Shown: positions 25,906-33,786, counted from the first letter of the stretch. The stretch is DNA of 64,000 bases from Candidatus Zhuqueibacterota bacterium (GCA_022616415.1 JAKEEU010000128.1:1-64000), one strand, 5' to 3'. Notes: generated by a model not told the origin, from the letters alone. Program-made: numbers and translations.

Positions 25906-26118
25906 TCAATCTGCTTGTTCGGCCTCGCTACGTTCTTTCTCCCGATTAGCTTCGCAGAGCGCCACCATCTCATCAAAGAGAGGGTTGTCTTCAGACATGC
26001 CTACCATCTTCTGCCACCAAGGTTCTTTTGGCTTTTCAGAAAGCAGCAACTTGAGGGCGGCGGCTTCCTTTTCAAGTTTTGCGATTCTTTCTTCCAGTGT
26101 TAAAATATTGGCCACCAT
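25906..26118 (-). CDS. antitoxin-like coiled-coil protein nested in the 3' end of the moaE frame
   Basis: A 70-aa paralogue of the antitoxin at 25539-25754, sharing the coiled coil (LTLEERIAKLEKEAAALKLL), the WW motif (EPWWQKMVGMSEDNPLFDEM) and the REKERSEAE tail. An excellent ribosome-binding site GGAGGAG lies just before its ATG at 26118, so it can be made as a separate protein. The same codons also extend the MoaE frame without a stop. No PIN gene follows directly, only about 150 bases of AT-rich spacer before the next antitoxin gene. Orphan antitoxin or remnant of a second module. Confidence 0.75.
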   Translation of the reverse strand: MVANILTLEERIAKLEKEAAALKLLLSEKPKEPWWQKMVGMSEDNPLFDEMVALCEANREKERSEAEQAD

Positions 26119-26544
26119 TTTCTCCTCCGTTTGAATTGGTATCCCTTCAACCCAAAAACTTCCATCCGGACGGAATTCTTTTTTCCAGATCGGCACGATT
26201 TTTTTTAGCGTGTCAATCGCAAAGCGGCATGCTTCAAACGCTTCGCCGCGATGAGCGCAGGCGACAGCGATGGCGACGCTGATTTCGCCGATTTTGAGAT
26301 AGCCGGTGCGATGCATGATGGCGATGGCGCGCACCGGCCAGCGTTGGCGCGCTTCGGCGGCAATTTTTTCCATCTGCCTCAGCGCCAAACTCTCGTAAGC
26401 TTCATATTCGAGGCCGATGACTTTTTCGCCACGAGAGTTGTCGCGCGTTTGGCCGAGAAAGAGCACGACGCCGCCGGTGCCGTCGTCGCCGACTTGGGCG
26501 AGAACGTCGGCGGGGTTGATTGGTTGATCTGTGAGTTGACACAT
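25906..26544 (-). CDS. moaE: MoaE, molybdopterin synthase catalytic subunit, with read-through into an antitoxin-like domain
   Basis: MoaE transfers sulfur from MoaD thiocarboxylate to precursor Z to make molybdopterin. Residues 1-134 are a normal MoaE: GGVVLFLGQTRDNSRGEKV, LEYEAYESLALRQMEKIA, IMHRTGYLKIGEISVAI, ACRFAIDTLKKIVPIWKKE, WVEG. The usual stop after WVEG is missing. The frame continues through eight linker residues (IPIQTEEK, which encode a ribosome-binding site) into a 70-residue antitoxin-like coiled coil. Either a genuine fusion or loss of the moaE stop caused by insertion of the antitoxin gene. moaD lies about 1 kb upstream, separated by two unrelated genes. Confidence 0.88.
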   Translation of the reverse strand: MCQLTDQPINPADVLAQVGDDGTGGVVLFLGQTRDNSRGEKVIGLEYEAYESLALRQMEKIAAEARQRWPVRAIAIMHRTGYLKIGEISVAIAVACAHRGEAFEACRFAIDTLKKIVPIWKKEFRPDGSFWVEGIPIQTEEKMVANILTLEERIAKLEKEAAALKLLLSEKPKEPWWQKMVGMSEDNPLFDEMVALCEANREKERSEAEQAD

Positions 26545-26589
26545 TTACTTCAAACCTCTAAAAAAGTAGTGCATCGCCCAAAGTAAATA

Positions 26590-27000
26590 TCAGCTTCTTT
26601 CTTCTTGCTCATCTCTAAGAACTTTCTTCTCGTCACCAAGGATTTTACTAACGAATCCATCAACGTTGGCCATCTGGTATTCCACCGACCTCATTAATTC
26701 CCAAATTCCTGCAACTTGGGGAAATTCCCATTCCTTTTGCCAATTCTCTGTGAATAGTGCAACGATCGCACTGTTATCCCAATAAACCCTGTCGTGATCA
26801 GGATCGTACGCTTTATATCGCACTTCATAAATTCCTAGGTTGCGCCCCTCGTACTTGGTTCCGTAAAACGCTGTAACAAAGTCATCTGTTGCAGAAGTGA
26901 GGCCGGCTGGAGGATCCATGCGTCTCCACTTGAGTTCCCCTTCTTGCGTTAAACGATTAAGCTTAGAGATCACAGAAATAAATTTACGATTCGTATCCAT
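26590..27000 (-). CDS. hypothetical protein of the module between moaD and moaE
   Basis: A 136-aa soluble protein. The N-terminus reads NRKFISVISKLNRLTQEGELKW, a helix often seen in small proteins of accessory regions. It is followed by a mixed alpha/beta region (DDFVTAFYGTKYEGRNLGIYEVRY, VYWDNSAIVALFTENW) and an acidic tail. No catalytic motif is recognisable. It starts two bases after the stop of the small membrane protein gene upstream, so the two are a pair. Their position inside a moaD-moaE operon suggests insertion of a mobile or defence-type module. Function unknown. Confidence 0.7.
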   Translation of the reverse strand: MDTNRKFISVISKLNRLTQEGELKWRRMDPPAGLTSATDDFVTAFYGTKYEGRNLGIYEVRYKAYDPDHDRVYWDNSAIVALFTENWQKEWEFPQVAGIWELMRSVEYQMANVDGFVSKILGDEKKVLRDEQEERS

Positions 27001-27002
27001 AT

Positions 27003-27416
27003 CTATTCACTCCATTTTTTATCTTTCCAAAGATGTGTAAGGGCTTCTATTAATGCCTGGAGTTCTTCATAAATCTCCCAAGCTTGATCCCTCGATGTCG
27101 GCTTAGTTCGGCGACGTATTCTTCCAAGCAGATTCTTCGTAGTCTGTCTTACATCTCCATACAACTTTGTTTTGAGATTTTTCAAGGTTGATTCGCATAC
27201 TGGAAGAACTGATTCAACGTCTCTCTGGCTTTCTACAAAATTACGAAGACTTTCAGACAGGGTGTTCGCATGCTTTTTCAATAACTTCATTAAATCAGGA
27301 ATTCTTGCCCTGAAGAGAAAATGAGCACGTAATCGCTTTACGTCCAATAAGACCCAAACAGAGATCAATGCGCCAATTATTGAGGCGATATTTCCTATAA
27401 CCGAAAAAGCTTCCAT
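27003..27416 (-). CDS. small membrane protein of the module between moaD and moaE
   Basis: A 137-aa protein from ATG 27416. A single N-terminal transmembrane helix (FSVIGNIASIIGALISVWVL) is followed by a basic helical cytoplasmic domain (RIPDLMKLLKKHANTLSESL; then RRRTKPTSRDQAWEIYEELQ). The architecture, one anchor plus a helical bundle, resembles effector or sensor components in small two-gene defence modules. I cannot name a family. Paired with the 136-aa gene two bases downstream. Confidence 0.7.
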   Translation of the reverse strand: MEAFSVIGNIASIIGALISVWVLLDVKRLRAHFLFRARIPDLMKLLKKHANTLSESLRNFVESQRDVESVLPVCESTLKNLKTKLYGDVRQTTKNLLGRIRRRTKPTSRDQAWEIYEELQALIEALTHLWKDKKWSE

Positions 27417-27513
27417 CCGATATGATTCCCTCGATAATCCTGAAATAAAATTTAACATCCAACAAAATCTTAAGCAAGCATAGAATTTGTAAAGCTTAAA
27501 ATATCTTGTCACC

Positions 27514-27759
27514 TCACCCGCCACTAACCGGCGGCAACAACGCCAATTCACACAAGTCTGTCAACACCGTTTCCGCCGCAACGATTTCGCCATTGACCGC
27601 AAACGAAAGCGTGCCGAGGTGTCCGCGAAATTTCGGGAAACGCTCGGCCAAAATTTGGGCAACCTGGCGAGCCGTTGTTCCGGAGGCCACTTCCAAGCTC
27701 AGTTGATTGGCGCCGGCGGCTTCACGGAGAATGGCAAAAAGCTGGATTTGTATCTTCAT
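27514..27759 (-). CDS. moaD: MoaD, molybdopterin synthase sulfur-carrier subunit
   Basis: Ubiquitin-fold sulfur carrier of 81 aa. It ends in the required di-glycine (LLPPVSGG), whose C-terminus is adenylated and thiocarboxylated by MoeB. Other typical segments are IQLFAILREAAGANQL at the start and FAVNGEIVAAETVLTD before the tail. Works with MoaE encoded about 1 kb downstream. Other moa genes are not in the window. Confidence 0.9.
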   Translation of the reverse strand: MKIQIQLFAILREAAGANQLSLEVASGTTARQVAQILAERFPKFRGHLGTLSFAVNGEIVAAETVLTDLCELALLPPVSGG

Positions 27760-27776
27760 TTTATTGGCAAAATTTG

Positions 27777-27811
27777 CAACGAAAAGAGAACCGCAACGAA
27801 AAAAGCTTTAT
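27777..27811. repeat. GCAACGAAA-containing short repeat
   Basis: GCAACGAAAAGAGAACCGCA continuing with ACGAAAAAAGCTTT. Nearly identical to bases 1-26 of the window (AGAGAACCGCAACGAAAG) and related to 22621-22660. Located between moaD and the zinc-ribbon gene. Confidence 0.45.
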
Positions 27812-28227
27812 GCCCTTTTCGGCTTTGGCACATATTTCAGCGCGTGTACATGGTTATACCCTTGATGCGCCGGATTCTCTTTGAAGCCGCGATAGATGGC
27901 GCGGCATTGGTAGCAAATCGTTACGGTCGGGATCATATAATAGAGAATGAAGTCAATCGCGGTGGCGACAAACAAACTGATGAATTTGGTGTGATAGCTA
28001 AAAATCACACCGATGGCAAAAATCAGCAAGCCAAGGCGCGGGTTGAAATCCTTTTGCAAATAAAACTTGTCGTGGCCGCAAACGCCGCAGCGCTCGACCA
28101 CGTCGGTTTTCGCGGACGTGAAATGAGACAAATTCACGTGGCAAGCGTCGCAGGCTAAGCTTGATTCCGGATTCCAATCCGTTTTTTGCTCGACGTTGCA
28201 ATGCGGGCAGATAAATTCGACGGTCAT
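27808..28227 (-). CDS. zinc-ribbon membrane protein
   Basis: A 139-aa protein with three cysteine pairs, CPHC (residues 7-10), CDAC and CGVC, and a later CYQC. These suggest two zinc ribbons flanking two short hydrophobic segments (LGLLIFAIGVIFSY; FISLFVATAIDFILYYMI). The C-terminus is basic. I recognise no named family. Downstream of the LON-domain gene on the same strand, about 100 bases apart with palindromic repeats between. Membrane-associated metal-binding protein of unknown role. Confidence 0.7.
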   Translation of the reverse strand: MTVEFICPHCNVEQKTDWNPESSLACDACHVNLSHFTSAKTDVVERCGVCGHDKFYLQKDFNPRLGLLIFAIGVIFSYHTKFISLFVATAIDFILYYMIPTVTICYQCRAIYRGFKENPAHQGYNHVHALKYVPKPKRA

Positions 28228-28263
28228 ATTTTCTCGTTTCGGAAAAATTGAGCAGCCAAAATG

Positions 28264-28337
28264 CGTTCCTAGTTACGCCTTTAGGCGTCGGAGGCACCAG
28301 CAGCAACGACAACGCCTGAAGGCGTCACTACGAACCT
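28264..28337. repeat. two inverted copies of the ACGCCT..AGGCGT palindromic repeat
   Basis: ACGCCTTTAGGCGT (28275-28288) with its AACTAGGAACG tail on the minus strand, and ACGCCTGAAGGCGT (28312-28325) with CACTACGAACCT after it. They face each other just downstream of the LON-domain stop codon. A third copy lies at 12439-12464. Confidence 0.6.
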
Positions 28338-29040
28338 AATTCAAGCTGGGGTCATCCGGTATGACGCGAATATTACGGACGACGTTGCGGAGCTTCGCCA
28401 CGTGAAACAAACGCTCGTCGATGATGCCGCGAACGATGCCGTAGCGTTTGGCCACGCCCGACATCTCCAGCAGTTGCTGTTTTTGGACAATCGGAATATC
28501 GAGAACCGCGGCGACTTGATTGACGACGGACTCGAGCGAGGCGGTGCGATCGAGCTTGTGCTCCTCCAACTCGACGCCGAGCACCTCGTTCAAATAGCGC
28601 AAAAATTGATTCAGAAAAGCCTCCCGCTCGTGCATTTGCTGGTCGGTTTCCAAAAGCAAGGGGTCGTCATCCAGCAGCCGGACGCGAGCGATGCGATAAG
28701 GATCCTCCTGCACGAAATCAGCGATCTTGAAGCGGCTCAACCCGCGCAACAGAATGTTGAAGCGTCCCTGCGGTAATTTTTCGTGCGCTTCGATTTTGCC
28801 GACGCAGCCGATTTGATGCACCGGCGGCGCGCCGAAATAATCACGCTCCCACCCCTCTTGCAGCAAGATCATGCCGATTTTTTGATCGCGGCGCAATGCG
28901 TCGTGGATCATGCATTTATAGCGCTCCTCAAAAATGTGCAACGGCAGGAAAATTTTTGGAAAGAACACGACGTTCGGCAGCGGAAATATCGGTATCCTGG
29001 GGAGAGCTACGCTCGCAGAGCGGCGTTCACGCAGGGTCAT
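28336..29040 (-). CDS. LON peptidase N-terminal (substrate-binding) domain protein
   Basis: Stand-alone LON substrate-binding domain (PUA-like fold), 234 aa, without ATPase or protease domains. Typical features are LPRIPIFPLPNVVFFPKIFLPLH at the start (split here: LPRIPIFPLPNVVFFP, then KIFLPLHIFEERY), GCVGKIEAHEKLPQGRFNI and LLRGLSRFKI. The C-terminal helical part is also typical of stand-alone members. Its ATG overlaps the queG stop (ATGA) with GGAGGAAAATC as ribosome-binding site, so it is translationally coupled to queG. Proposed role in substrate delivery or protein quality control is by analogy. Confidence 0.88.
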   Translation of the reverse strand: MTLRERRSASVALPRIPIFPLPNVVFFPKIFLPLHIFEERYKCMIHDALRRDQKIGMILLQEGWERDYFGAPPVHQIGCVGKIEAHEKLPQGRFNILLRGLSRFKIADFVQEDPYRIARVRLLDDDPLLLETDQQMHEREAFLNQFLRYLNEVLGVELEEHKLDRTASLESVVNQVAAVLDIPIVQKQQLLEMSGVAKRYGIVRGIIDERLFHVAKLRNVVRNIRVIPDDPSLN

Positions 29041-30173
29041 GATTTTCCTCCTTCCTGAAACGGAACCGGTGTGAATGTTGGAGGTGGCGTCTGTTTTTCA
29101 ATCGCATTTCCATCCACTTTAGTCTTCAACTTTTCGTAAGCCCAACGCGCATGCTCTCGCAACAGTCCCTCCGGATGTTGCAGAAAACGCGCGACGATGG
29201 GCAGGTATTCGTCCATGCCGCTGTTGCCAAGCGCCACCAGCAAGTTGCGCATGAACCCGCGCCATTTGGCGCGTTTGATCGGCGAGCGGCGAAATTTTTG
29301 GCGAAACGCTTCTTCGTCCATTTCAGCCAGCGCCGCGAGCGGCGGCGCGACAGTGTCAGGCCTCGGCAAAAAGGCGTGTTCGGAAGTAACAGCGGCTTTG
29401 CGGTTCCACGGACAAACATCCTGGCAAATATCGCAACCGAAAACGTGCTGCCCCATTTGCGGCCGCAGCGCTTCCGGAATTTCGTCGCGCAGCTCGATGG
29501 TCAAATAAGAAATGCAACGGCGCGCGTCGAGTTGATACGGCGCGATGATCGCCTCGGTCGGACAGGCGTCGATGCAGCGGCGACACGTGCCGCAGCGATC
29601 CGGTGGCGGCGCATCAAATTCGAGCACGAGATTGGTGATCAGCTCGCCGATGAAAAACCAACTGCCGAGGCGTTGGTTGATCAAATTGGTGTGTTTGCCG
29701 AACCAGCCGAGTCCGGCATATTTGGCAAACACGCGGTCGAGCATCGGACCGGTATCGACGTAGTACCGGCCTTTGTAATCCGGCCCGACCTCCTGCGCGA
29801 AAAATTTGTGCAATGCCGCCAGTTTTTCGCGAAGAACGTCGTGATAATCATCACCCCAGGCGTAGCGCGAAATCCAGCCGCGCCGCGAATCTTGAATTTC
29901 TGTTGATAACGGCTGCGCGGTGTGATAAACGACACCGATGACGATGACCGACTGGGCTTCGGGCAAAATCTGCCGCGGATCGAGCCGCGTCGGCAATTGC
30001 CGCTCCAAATAATGCATCTCGCCGGCGTGGCCTTCTTGCAGCCATTGCGGATAAAAGCCAAGCTCTTGAAATTGAGCAACCGGAGCGACGCCGACCAACT
30101 CGCAGCCTAATTCGCGAGCGAAGGATTTTAGGCGTTCGGTGAACGGAACAGTCGAGTTTTCAATTTTTGGCAT
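29037..30173 (-). CDS. queG: epoxyqueuosine reductase QueG
   Basis: Cobalamin-dependent iron-sulfur enzyme that reduces epoxyqueuosine to queuosine in tRNA. Two [4Fe-4S] motifs are visible: CGTCRRCIDACPTEAI and CDICQDVCPWNRK. The DUF1730-type N-terminal part includes WISRYAWGDDYHDVLREKL and YVDTGPMLDRVFAKYAGLGW. A HEAT-like C-terminus follows (GFMRNLLVALGNSG). I place the start at ATG 30173 (378 aa), where family similarity begins. The frame is open further upstream into an unrelated truncated STAS-domain sequence. Coupled to the LON-domain gene by an ATGA overlap. Confidence 0.92.
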   Translation of the reverse strand: MPKIENSTVPFTERLKSFARELGCELVGVAPVAQFQELGFYPQWLQEGHAGEMHYLERQLPTRLDPRQILPEAQSVIVIGVVYHTAQPLSTEIQDSRRGWISRYAWGDDYHDVLREKLAALHKFFAQEVGPDYKGRYYVDTGPMLDRVFAKYAGLGWFGKHTNLINQRLGSWFFIGELITNLVLEFDAPPPDRCGTCRRCIDACPTEAIIAPYQLDARRCISYLTIELRDEIPEALRPQMGQHVFGCDICQDVCPWNRKAAVTSEHAFLPRPDTVAPPLAALAEMDEEAFRQKFRRSPIKRAKWRGFMRNLLVALGNSGMDEYLPIVARFLQHPEGLLREHARWAYEKLKTKVDGNAIEKQTPPPTFTPVPFQEGGKS

Positions 30174-30611
30174 TATTTGTTGGCTATTTCTATTTTTCTT
30201 TTGCGCTGTTCGTTGAAGGTCTATCAGCAACCCATCTCCTAAATCGCCCAAATAATTCACATTTCGCATATCAACGATAATATTCACGTTGTCTTTTGCT
30301 ATTAGATATCTTCCCAATTCATAGAGCAAAAACGAATAAAATGAAAAACCATCTAAAGCCATCTCTTGGCCTGAAACATCATCCTTGGGTTCAAGGATAG
30401 TGACTGAATTTCCAATAGAAGTATATTCATCAATAATTTTAAAGTATGGTTGAGATTCAATGTTAAGCGTAAACGCAATTTGGAGATGAGATTCTGCTTC
30501 ACTCCGGTTGCCGTGATCCCAGTTATATTCCGAATAAAATTCTTTTGCAATTTCGTAATGAAGTGCCGCATTGGCTGGTTCTTCTAAAAGTTTTCTTTTT
30601 AGATCTAAATC
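30174..30611 (-). pseudogene. TPR/STAS-domain gene remnant fused in frame to queG
   Basis: Directly upstream of queG the minus strand reads KLLEEPANAALHYEIAKEFY, a TPR-like helix pair, then NIIVDMRNVNYLGDLGDGLL and IDLQRTAQKK. The latter matches the core of an STAS (anti-sigma-factor antagonist-like) domain, including the region of the phosphorylatable residue. There is no start codon after the upstream TAA, and the STAS domain is cut off where queG begins. A 5'- and 3'-truncated gene; the in-frame join to queG is probably accidental. Confidence 0.55.
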
Positions 30612-30783
30612 TTAGTGTCAGTCGATTCTCTGATAATGCGGAGTACGAACCGCCGAAATGGATGATAAAACTTATTCTTTAGGCGTGTTGACAGCGGCAA
30701 CAAGAATGGATTACGTGTTTTTTTTCTTTTAAGCATCCTGCATCGTATTGTCGATCCATTGTTTTGTGAATTTCATCTTTAAT

Positions 30784-31281
30784 TTACTCCACTTTTCTCT
30801 GTGACAGCCTCGTCTTAATCACCAGCCGATGCTCGCGGCGCACGTTGGCGTCGTGCCAACGCCGCGTCTCTTCCGGCGTGGCGGGTTGATATGGCGGCGC
30901 CATCGTGGGCTTGCCGTTATCATCGAGCGCGACAAAAGTCAAATAGGCCGAGCTGGTGTGTTGTCGCTCGCCGGTGAGCAAATTCTCCGACCAAACTTTG
31001 GCGCCAATTTCCATGGAAGTTCTAAATGCGCGGTTGAGGGCGGCTTTGACGATGATGAGTTCACCGATCTTAATGGGGTGGCGAAATTCGAGATAATCGA
31101 TGCTGGCGGTCACGACGGGACGGCGGCAATGGCGGGTGGCTGCAGTGGCTGCGCAAACATCGACGAGATGCATAACTTTGCCGCCGAGAATGTTGCCCAA
31201 AATGTTGGCGTCGTTGGGCAGCACCATTTCCATCATTTCGGCAGTGGGCGCGGCGACAAAGGCGGAAGCGTCTTCTTTCAT
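30784..31281 (-). CDS. acyl-CoA thioesterase (hotdog fold)
   Basis: YciA/ACOT-type hotdog thioesterase that hydrolyses acyl-CoA to free acid and CoA. The core motif reads MVLPNDANILGNILGGKVMH with the catalytic Asn/Asp region, followed by VTASIDYLEFRHPIKIGELI and SAYLTFVALDDNGKP. Length 165 aa from ATG 31281. Such enzymes are typically hexameric and CoA-regulated. No lipid-metabolism genes are adjacent, so chain-length preference is unknown. Confidence 0.9.
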   Translation of the reverse strand: MKEDASAFVAAPTAEMMEMVLPNDANILGNILGGKVMHLVDVCAATAATRHCRRPVVTASIDYLEFRHPIKIGELIIVKAALNRAFRTSMEIGAKVWSENLLTGERQHTSSAYLTFVALDDNGKPTMAPPYQPATPEETRRWHDANVRREHRLVIKTRLSQRKVE

Positions 31282-31310
31282 GTTCAAAAGGCGATCGTGA
31301 TAATACGATA

Positions 31311-31330
31311 AAAACAGACGAGCCGTCTGT
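31311..31330 (-). terminator. hairpin ACAGACG-GCT-CGTCTGT with T-tract after the MBL gene
   Basis: Seven-base perfect stem around a GCT apex, starting seven bases after the MBL stop codon and followed on the minus strand by TTTTATCG. Two more hairpins with the same CG-GCT-CG apex but different stems follow the isocitrate dehydrogenase and SDR stop codons. Intrinsic terminator is the simplest reading. Confidence 0.55.
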
Positions 31331-31336
31331 GCTACG

Positions 31337-32401
31337 TTACTCGCCGAGGTGAATTTCCATGCCTTCTTGCGCGGCGATCACATTTTTAAAATGCTGGCGC
31401 GCATACGCTTCGACGCGCGCCATGCTTTCATCATCGTGCCGCGGATCGTGATGAAAGAGCACGAGCTGCTTGACCTGGGCTTTGTGGGCAACTTCGCAGG
31501 CCATATCGACCGTACTGTGGCCAAAGCCCTGTTTGGGAGAGAGCAAATCCGTGTATTCTTCATGCGTGTATTGCGCGTCGTGAATCAGCACGTCGGCGTC
31601 CTGCGCAAATTTGATGAGCCGTGAATCGCCGCCGGTGTAGCCTTCCGTATCGGTGGCGTAGACGACGGTGTGGCCGTTGTTCTGCACTTTGAATACGTAC
31701 ACGCCGTCTTTCGGATGCGAATAACTGTGCAACATGGTCACCAGCAGGTCTTCGTGATGAAGCGCGGGCAACTCTTCACGCGCGCTGATGACACGCGGCA
31801 CTTTGTTGGAGTTGCGAAACAGCAGCCGATCAGTGTCTGCCATGTTCGCGATGATCTTGTGCGAATTCATCTCTTCCAGGCGCACCGGACAATAGCGCGC
31901 GTTCATGGTCTCGGAAATGCTCTCGCGCAAATCAAAGCCCAAAAGCTGCGGGCCAAAAACGTAGAGCGAAGTTTGGCTGAGATAAGCGGGCTGAAAAAAC
32001 GGCAAAGCCTGGATGTGATCGTGATGGGTGTGGCTGAGCAAAATCGACAAAACCAGCGCTTTCTCGGCATCGGAAGAGTCGGGGCCGCCGCCGTTTTGCG
32101 CGCGGTATTCCGAGAGAATGGCGTCGCCGAGACCGATGATGCCGGTGCCGGCGTCAAAAATGATGCGGTGATAGGGATTGCGAATTTCGACGCAGGAGGT
32201 GTTGCCGCCGTATTTTACCGTCTTCGGGCCGGGGACGGGATAACTTCCACGCACGCCCCAAAATTTCACCACGAGTGCGCCCTTCGACGAATTGCCCCCG
32301 TTGTTTGAAGAACCCGCTTGGGCTTGATCTACCGCACGCAAATCTTCCTGAGCAGAGCCCTTCTTCGGATGCGCTGCCGAAGGGAGGTTGCTAATGGCCA
32401 T
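31337..32401 (-). CDS. MBL-fold metallohydrolase
   Basis: Metallo-beta-lactamase-fold protein resembling the PhnP/RNase Z-like and cyclic-phosphodiesterase branch. Metal motif HTHHDHIQALPFF (HxHxDH), then LHSYSHPKDG, VYATDTEGYTGG and LFHHDPRHDDE supply the remaining ligands. The fold begins at VKFWGVRGSYPVPG with the conserved GGNTSC. The about 45 N-terminal residues are low-complexity and rich in Ala, Gln and Ser. GAGGAACTT precedes ATG 32401. Substrate not predictable. Confidence 0.88.
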   Translation of the reverse strand: MAISNLPSAAHPKKGSAQEDLRAVDQAQAGSSNNGGNSSKGALVVKFWGVRGSYPVPGPKTVKYGGNTSCVEIRNPYHRIIFDAGTGIIGLGDAILSEYRAQNGGGPDSSDAEKALVLSILLSHTHHDHIQALPFFQPAYLSQTSLYVFGPQLLGFDLRESISETMNARYCPVRLEEMNSHKIIANMADTDRLLFRNSNKVPRVISAREELPALHHEDLLVTMLHSYSHPKDGVYVFKVQNNGHTVVYATDTEGYTGGDSRLIKFAQDADVLIHDAQYTHEEYTDLLSPKQGFGHSTVDMACEVAHKAQVKQLVLFHHDPRHDDESMARVEAYARQHFKNVIAAQEGMEIHLGE

Positions 32402-32485
32402 AAGTTCCTCTTGAGCTGCACGGAAAAATCAATGATAAAAGAAACGAGCAATATTTTCCTCCCTCGCCGCATTCTTGACGTTTTC

Positions 32486-33373
32486 TTACGAGAATTTGAA
32501 AACCTTGCCGAGAATCGTCATGCCTTTCTCGTCCTCGGCGTTTGCCGCGCTGATTTGCTCAGCCAGCCGCGCGGCAATTTGTCGAAACGCTTCCTTCACC
32601 GGCGAATCGGCTTTTTGCGCCACCACCGGCTCGCCTTGATCGCCGCCCTCGCGTATGCGGATGTCGAGCGGCACTTCACCGAGAAAAGGCACGCCAAACT
32701 TCTCCGCTGCGGCTTTGCCGCCGCCGTGAGAAAAAATCTCGGTGCGTTCGCCGCAGTGGGGGCAGGCGAAATAGCTCATGTTTTCGATCAAACCTAGCAC
32801 CGGCACTTCGACTTTGCGGAACATGTTGATGCCTTTTTTTGCATCGCTCAATGCCACGTCCTGCGGCGTGGTGACAATGACGGCGCCGGCGAGCGCGACG
32901 GATTGCGAAAGTGTGAGCTGGGCATCACCGGTTCCCGGCGGCATGTCGACGATCAAATAATCCAACTCGCCCCACTCGACGTCGGTGAGAAATTGTTGAA
33001 TCATGCGTCCCACCAACGGGCCGCGCCAAATCACCGCGGTGTCGCCCTGATTGACGAAGCCGATGGAAACAATTTTCAGACCGTATTTTTCAATCGGCGC
33101 GATTTTTCCGGAAGGCGCGCCGGCCAGTTGTTTGCCTTCGGTGCCGGTCATCATCGGCACGTTGGGGCCGTAAATGTCGGCATCCAAGAGACCGACTTTA
33201 GCGCCGGTTTGCGCCAAGGCGACGGCGAAGTTCACGGCAACAGTCGATTTGCCAACACCACCTTTGCCGCTGGCGACGGCGATGATGTACTTGGCGCCGG
33301 GCACTGCGAGGCGGCTCGGCTGTTGTGGAGGAGGTGTTGCCAAAGGCAATCCTTTTTGCTGGAAGTCAGGCAT
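32486..33373 (-). CDS. Mrp/ApbC-type Fe-S cluster carrier ATPase
   Basis: P-loop NTPase that holds and delivers iron-sulfur clusters. The deviant Walker A SGKGGVGKSTVAVNFA is followed by GLLDADIYGPNVPMMTG and YLIVDMPPGTGDAQLTL. The cluster-binding CxxC is in YFACPHCGERTEIF. The N-terminal MIP18/DUF59 domain of many Mrp proteins is absent. The start is uncertain between ATG 33373 and 33415, and neither has a strong ribosome-binding site. Confidence 0.9.
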   Translation of the reverse strand: MPDFQQKGLPLATPPPQQPSRLAVPGAKYIIAVASGKGGVGKSTVAVNFAVALAQTGAKVGLLDADIYGPNVPMMTGTEGKQLAGAPSGKIAPIEKYGLKIVSIGFVNQGDTAVIWRGPLVGRMIQQFLTDVEWGELDYLIVDMPPGTGDAQLTLSQSVALAGAVIVTTPQDVALSDAKKGINMFRKVEVPVLGLIENMSYFACPHCGERTEIFSHGGGKAAAEKFGVPFLGEVPLDIRIREGGDQGEPVVAQKADSPVKEAFRQIAARLAEQISAANAEDEKGMTILGKVFKFS

Positions 33374-33447
33374 GACATTCTCATCTAAAATTTGTGTCGT
33401 AACAAAAATCGTCATTAACCGGCAAGCTTCGCGTGGTCATTATCAAC

Positions 33448-33786
33448 TCATACTTGAACTCGTCGGCGATTAACGATTCTTCTATCATCTAAAAATTCCA
33501 CTGGTTTTGCATCCCTGCCACGTTCCCACATTAAGGAGAAAAACCAAATGCCGCTCTCTCCAATACAAAAGTCCGCAGGCGTGAAGGTCATCTTTGAATC
33601 AAGAGGCGGCTTTGGCTGTTGTGGATTATACTCTGCTTGCCAACCGAATACCTCGCCTTGCCATGCCTTTCCCTTTGCGTGCAGTTTAGCGGCAAATTTC
33701 CTAACCTCATCGAGGTTGGGAATGGCAAGTGGAACAATCGCGGCATAATCATCAAGCGTTTTAATTTTAGCTTTAGCAATCGCCAC
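33448..33786 (-). CDS. small protein partner of the DUF4160 protein
   Basis: A 112-aa protein beginning with GTG 33786, which overlaps the end of the DUF4160 gene by 14 bases. It starts with a basic helix (AIAKAKIKTLDDYAAIVPLA) and contains WQGEVFGWQAEYNPQQPKPP and a Trp-rich IWFFSLMWERGRDA. No domain is recognised. DUF4160 genes commonly sit beside a second small gene in toxin-antitoxin-like pairs, and this overlapping arrangement fits that pattern. Which member is toxic is not apparent. Confidence 0.6.
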   Translation of the reverse strand: MAIAKAKIKTLDDYAAIVPLAIPNLDEVRKFAAKLHAKGKAWQGEVFGWQAEYNPQQPKPPLDSKMTFTPADFCIGESGIWFFSLMWERGRDAKPVEFLDDRRIVNRRRVQV

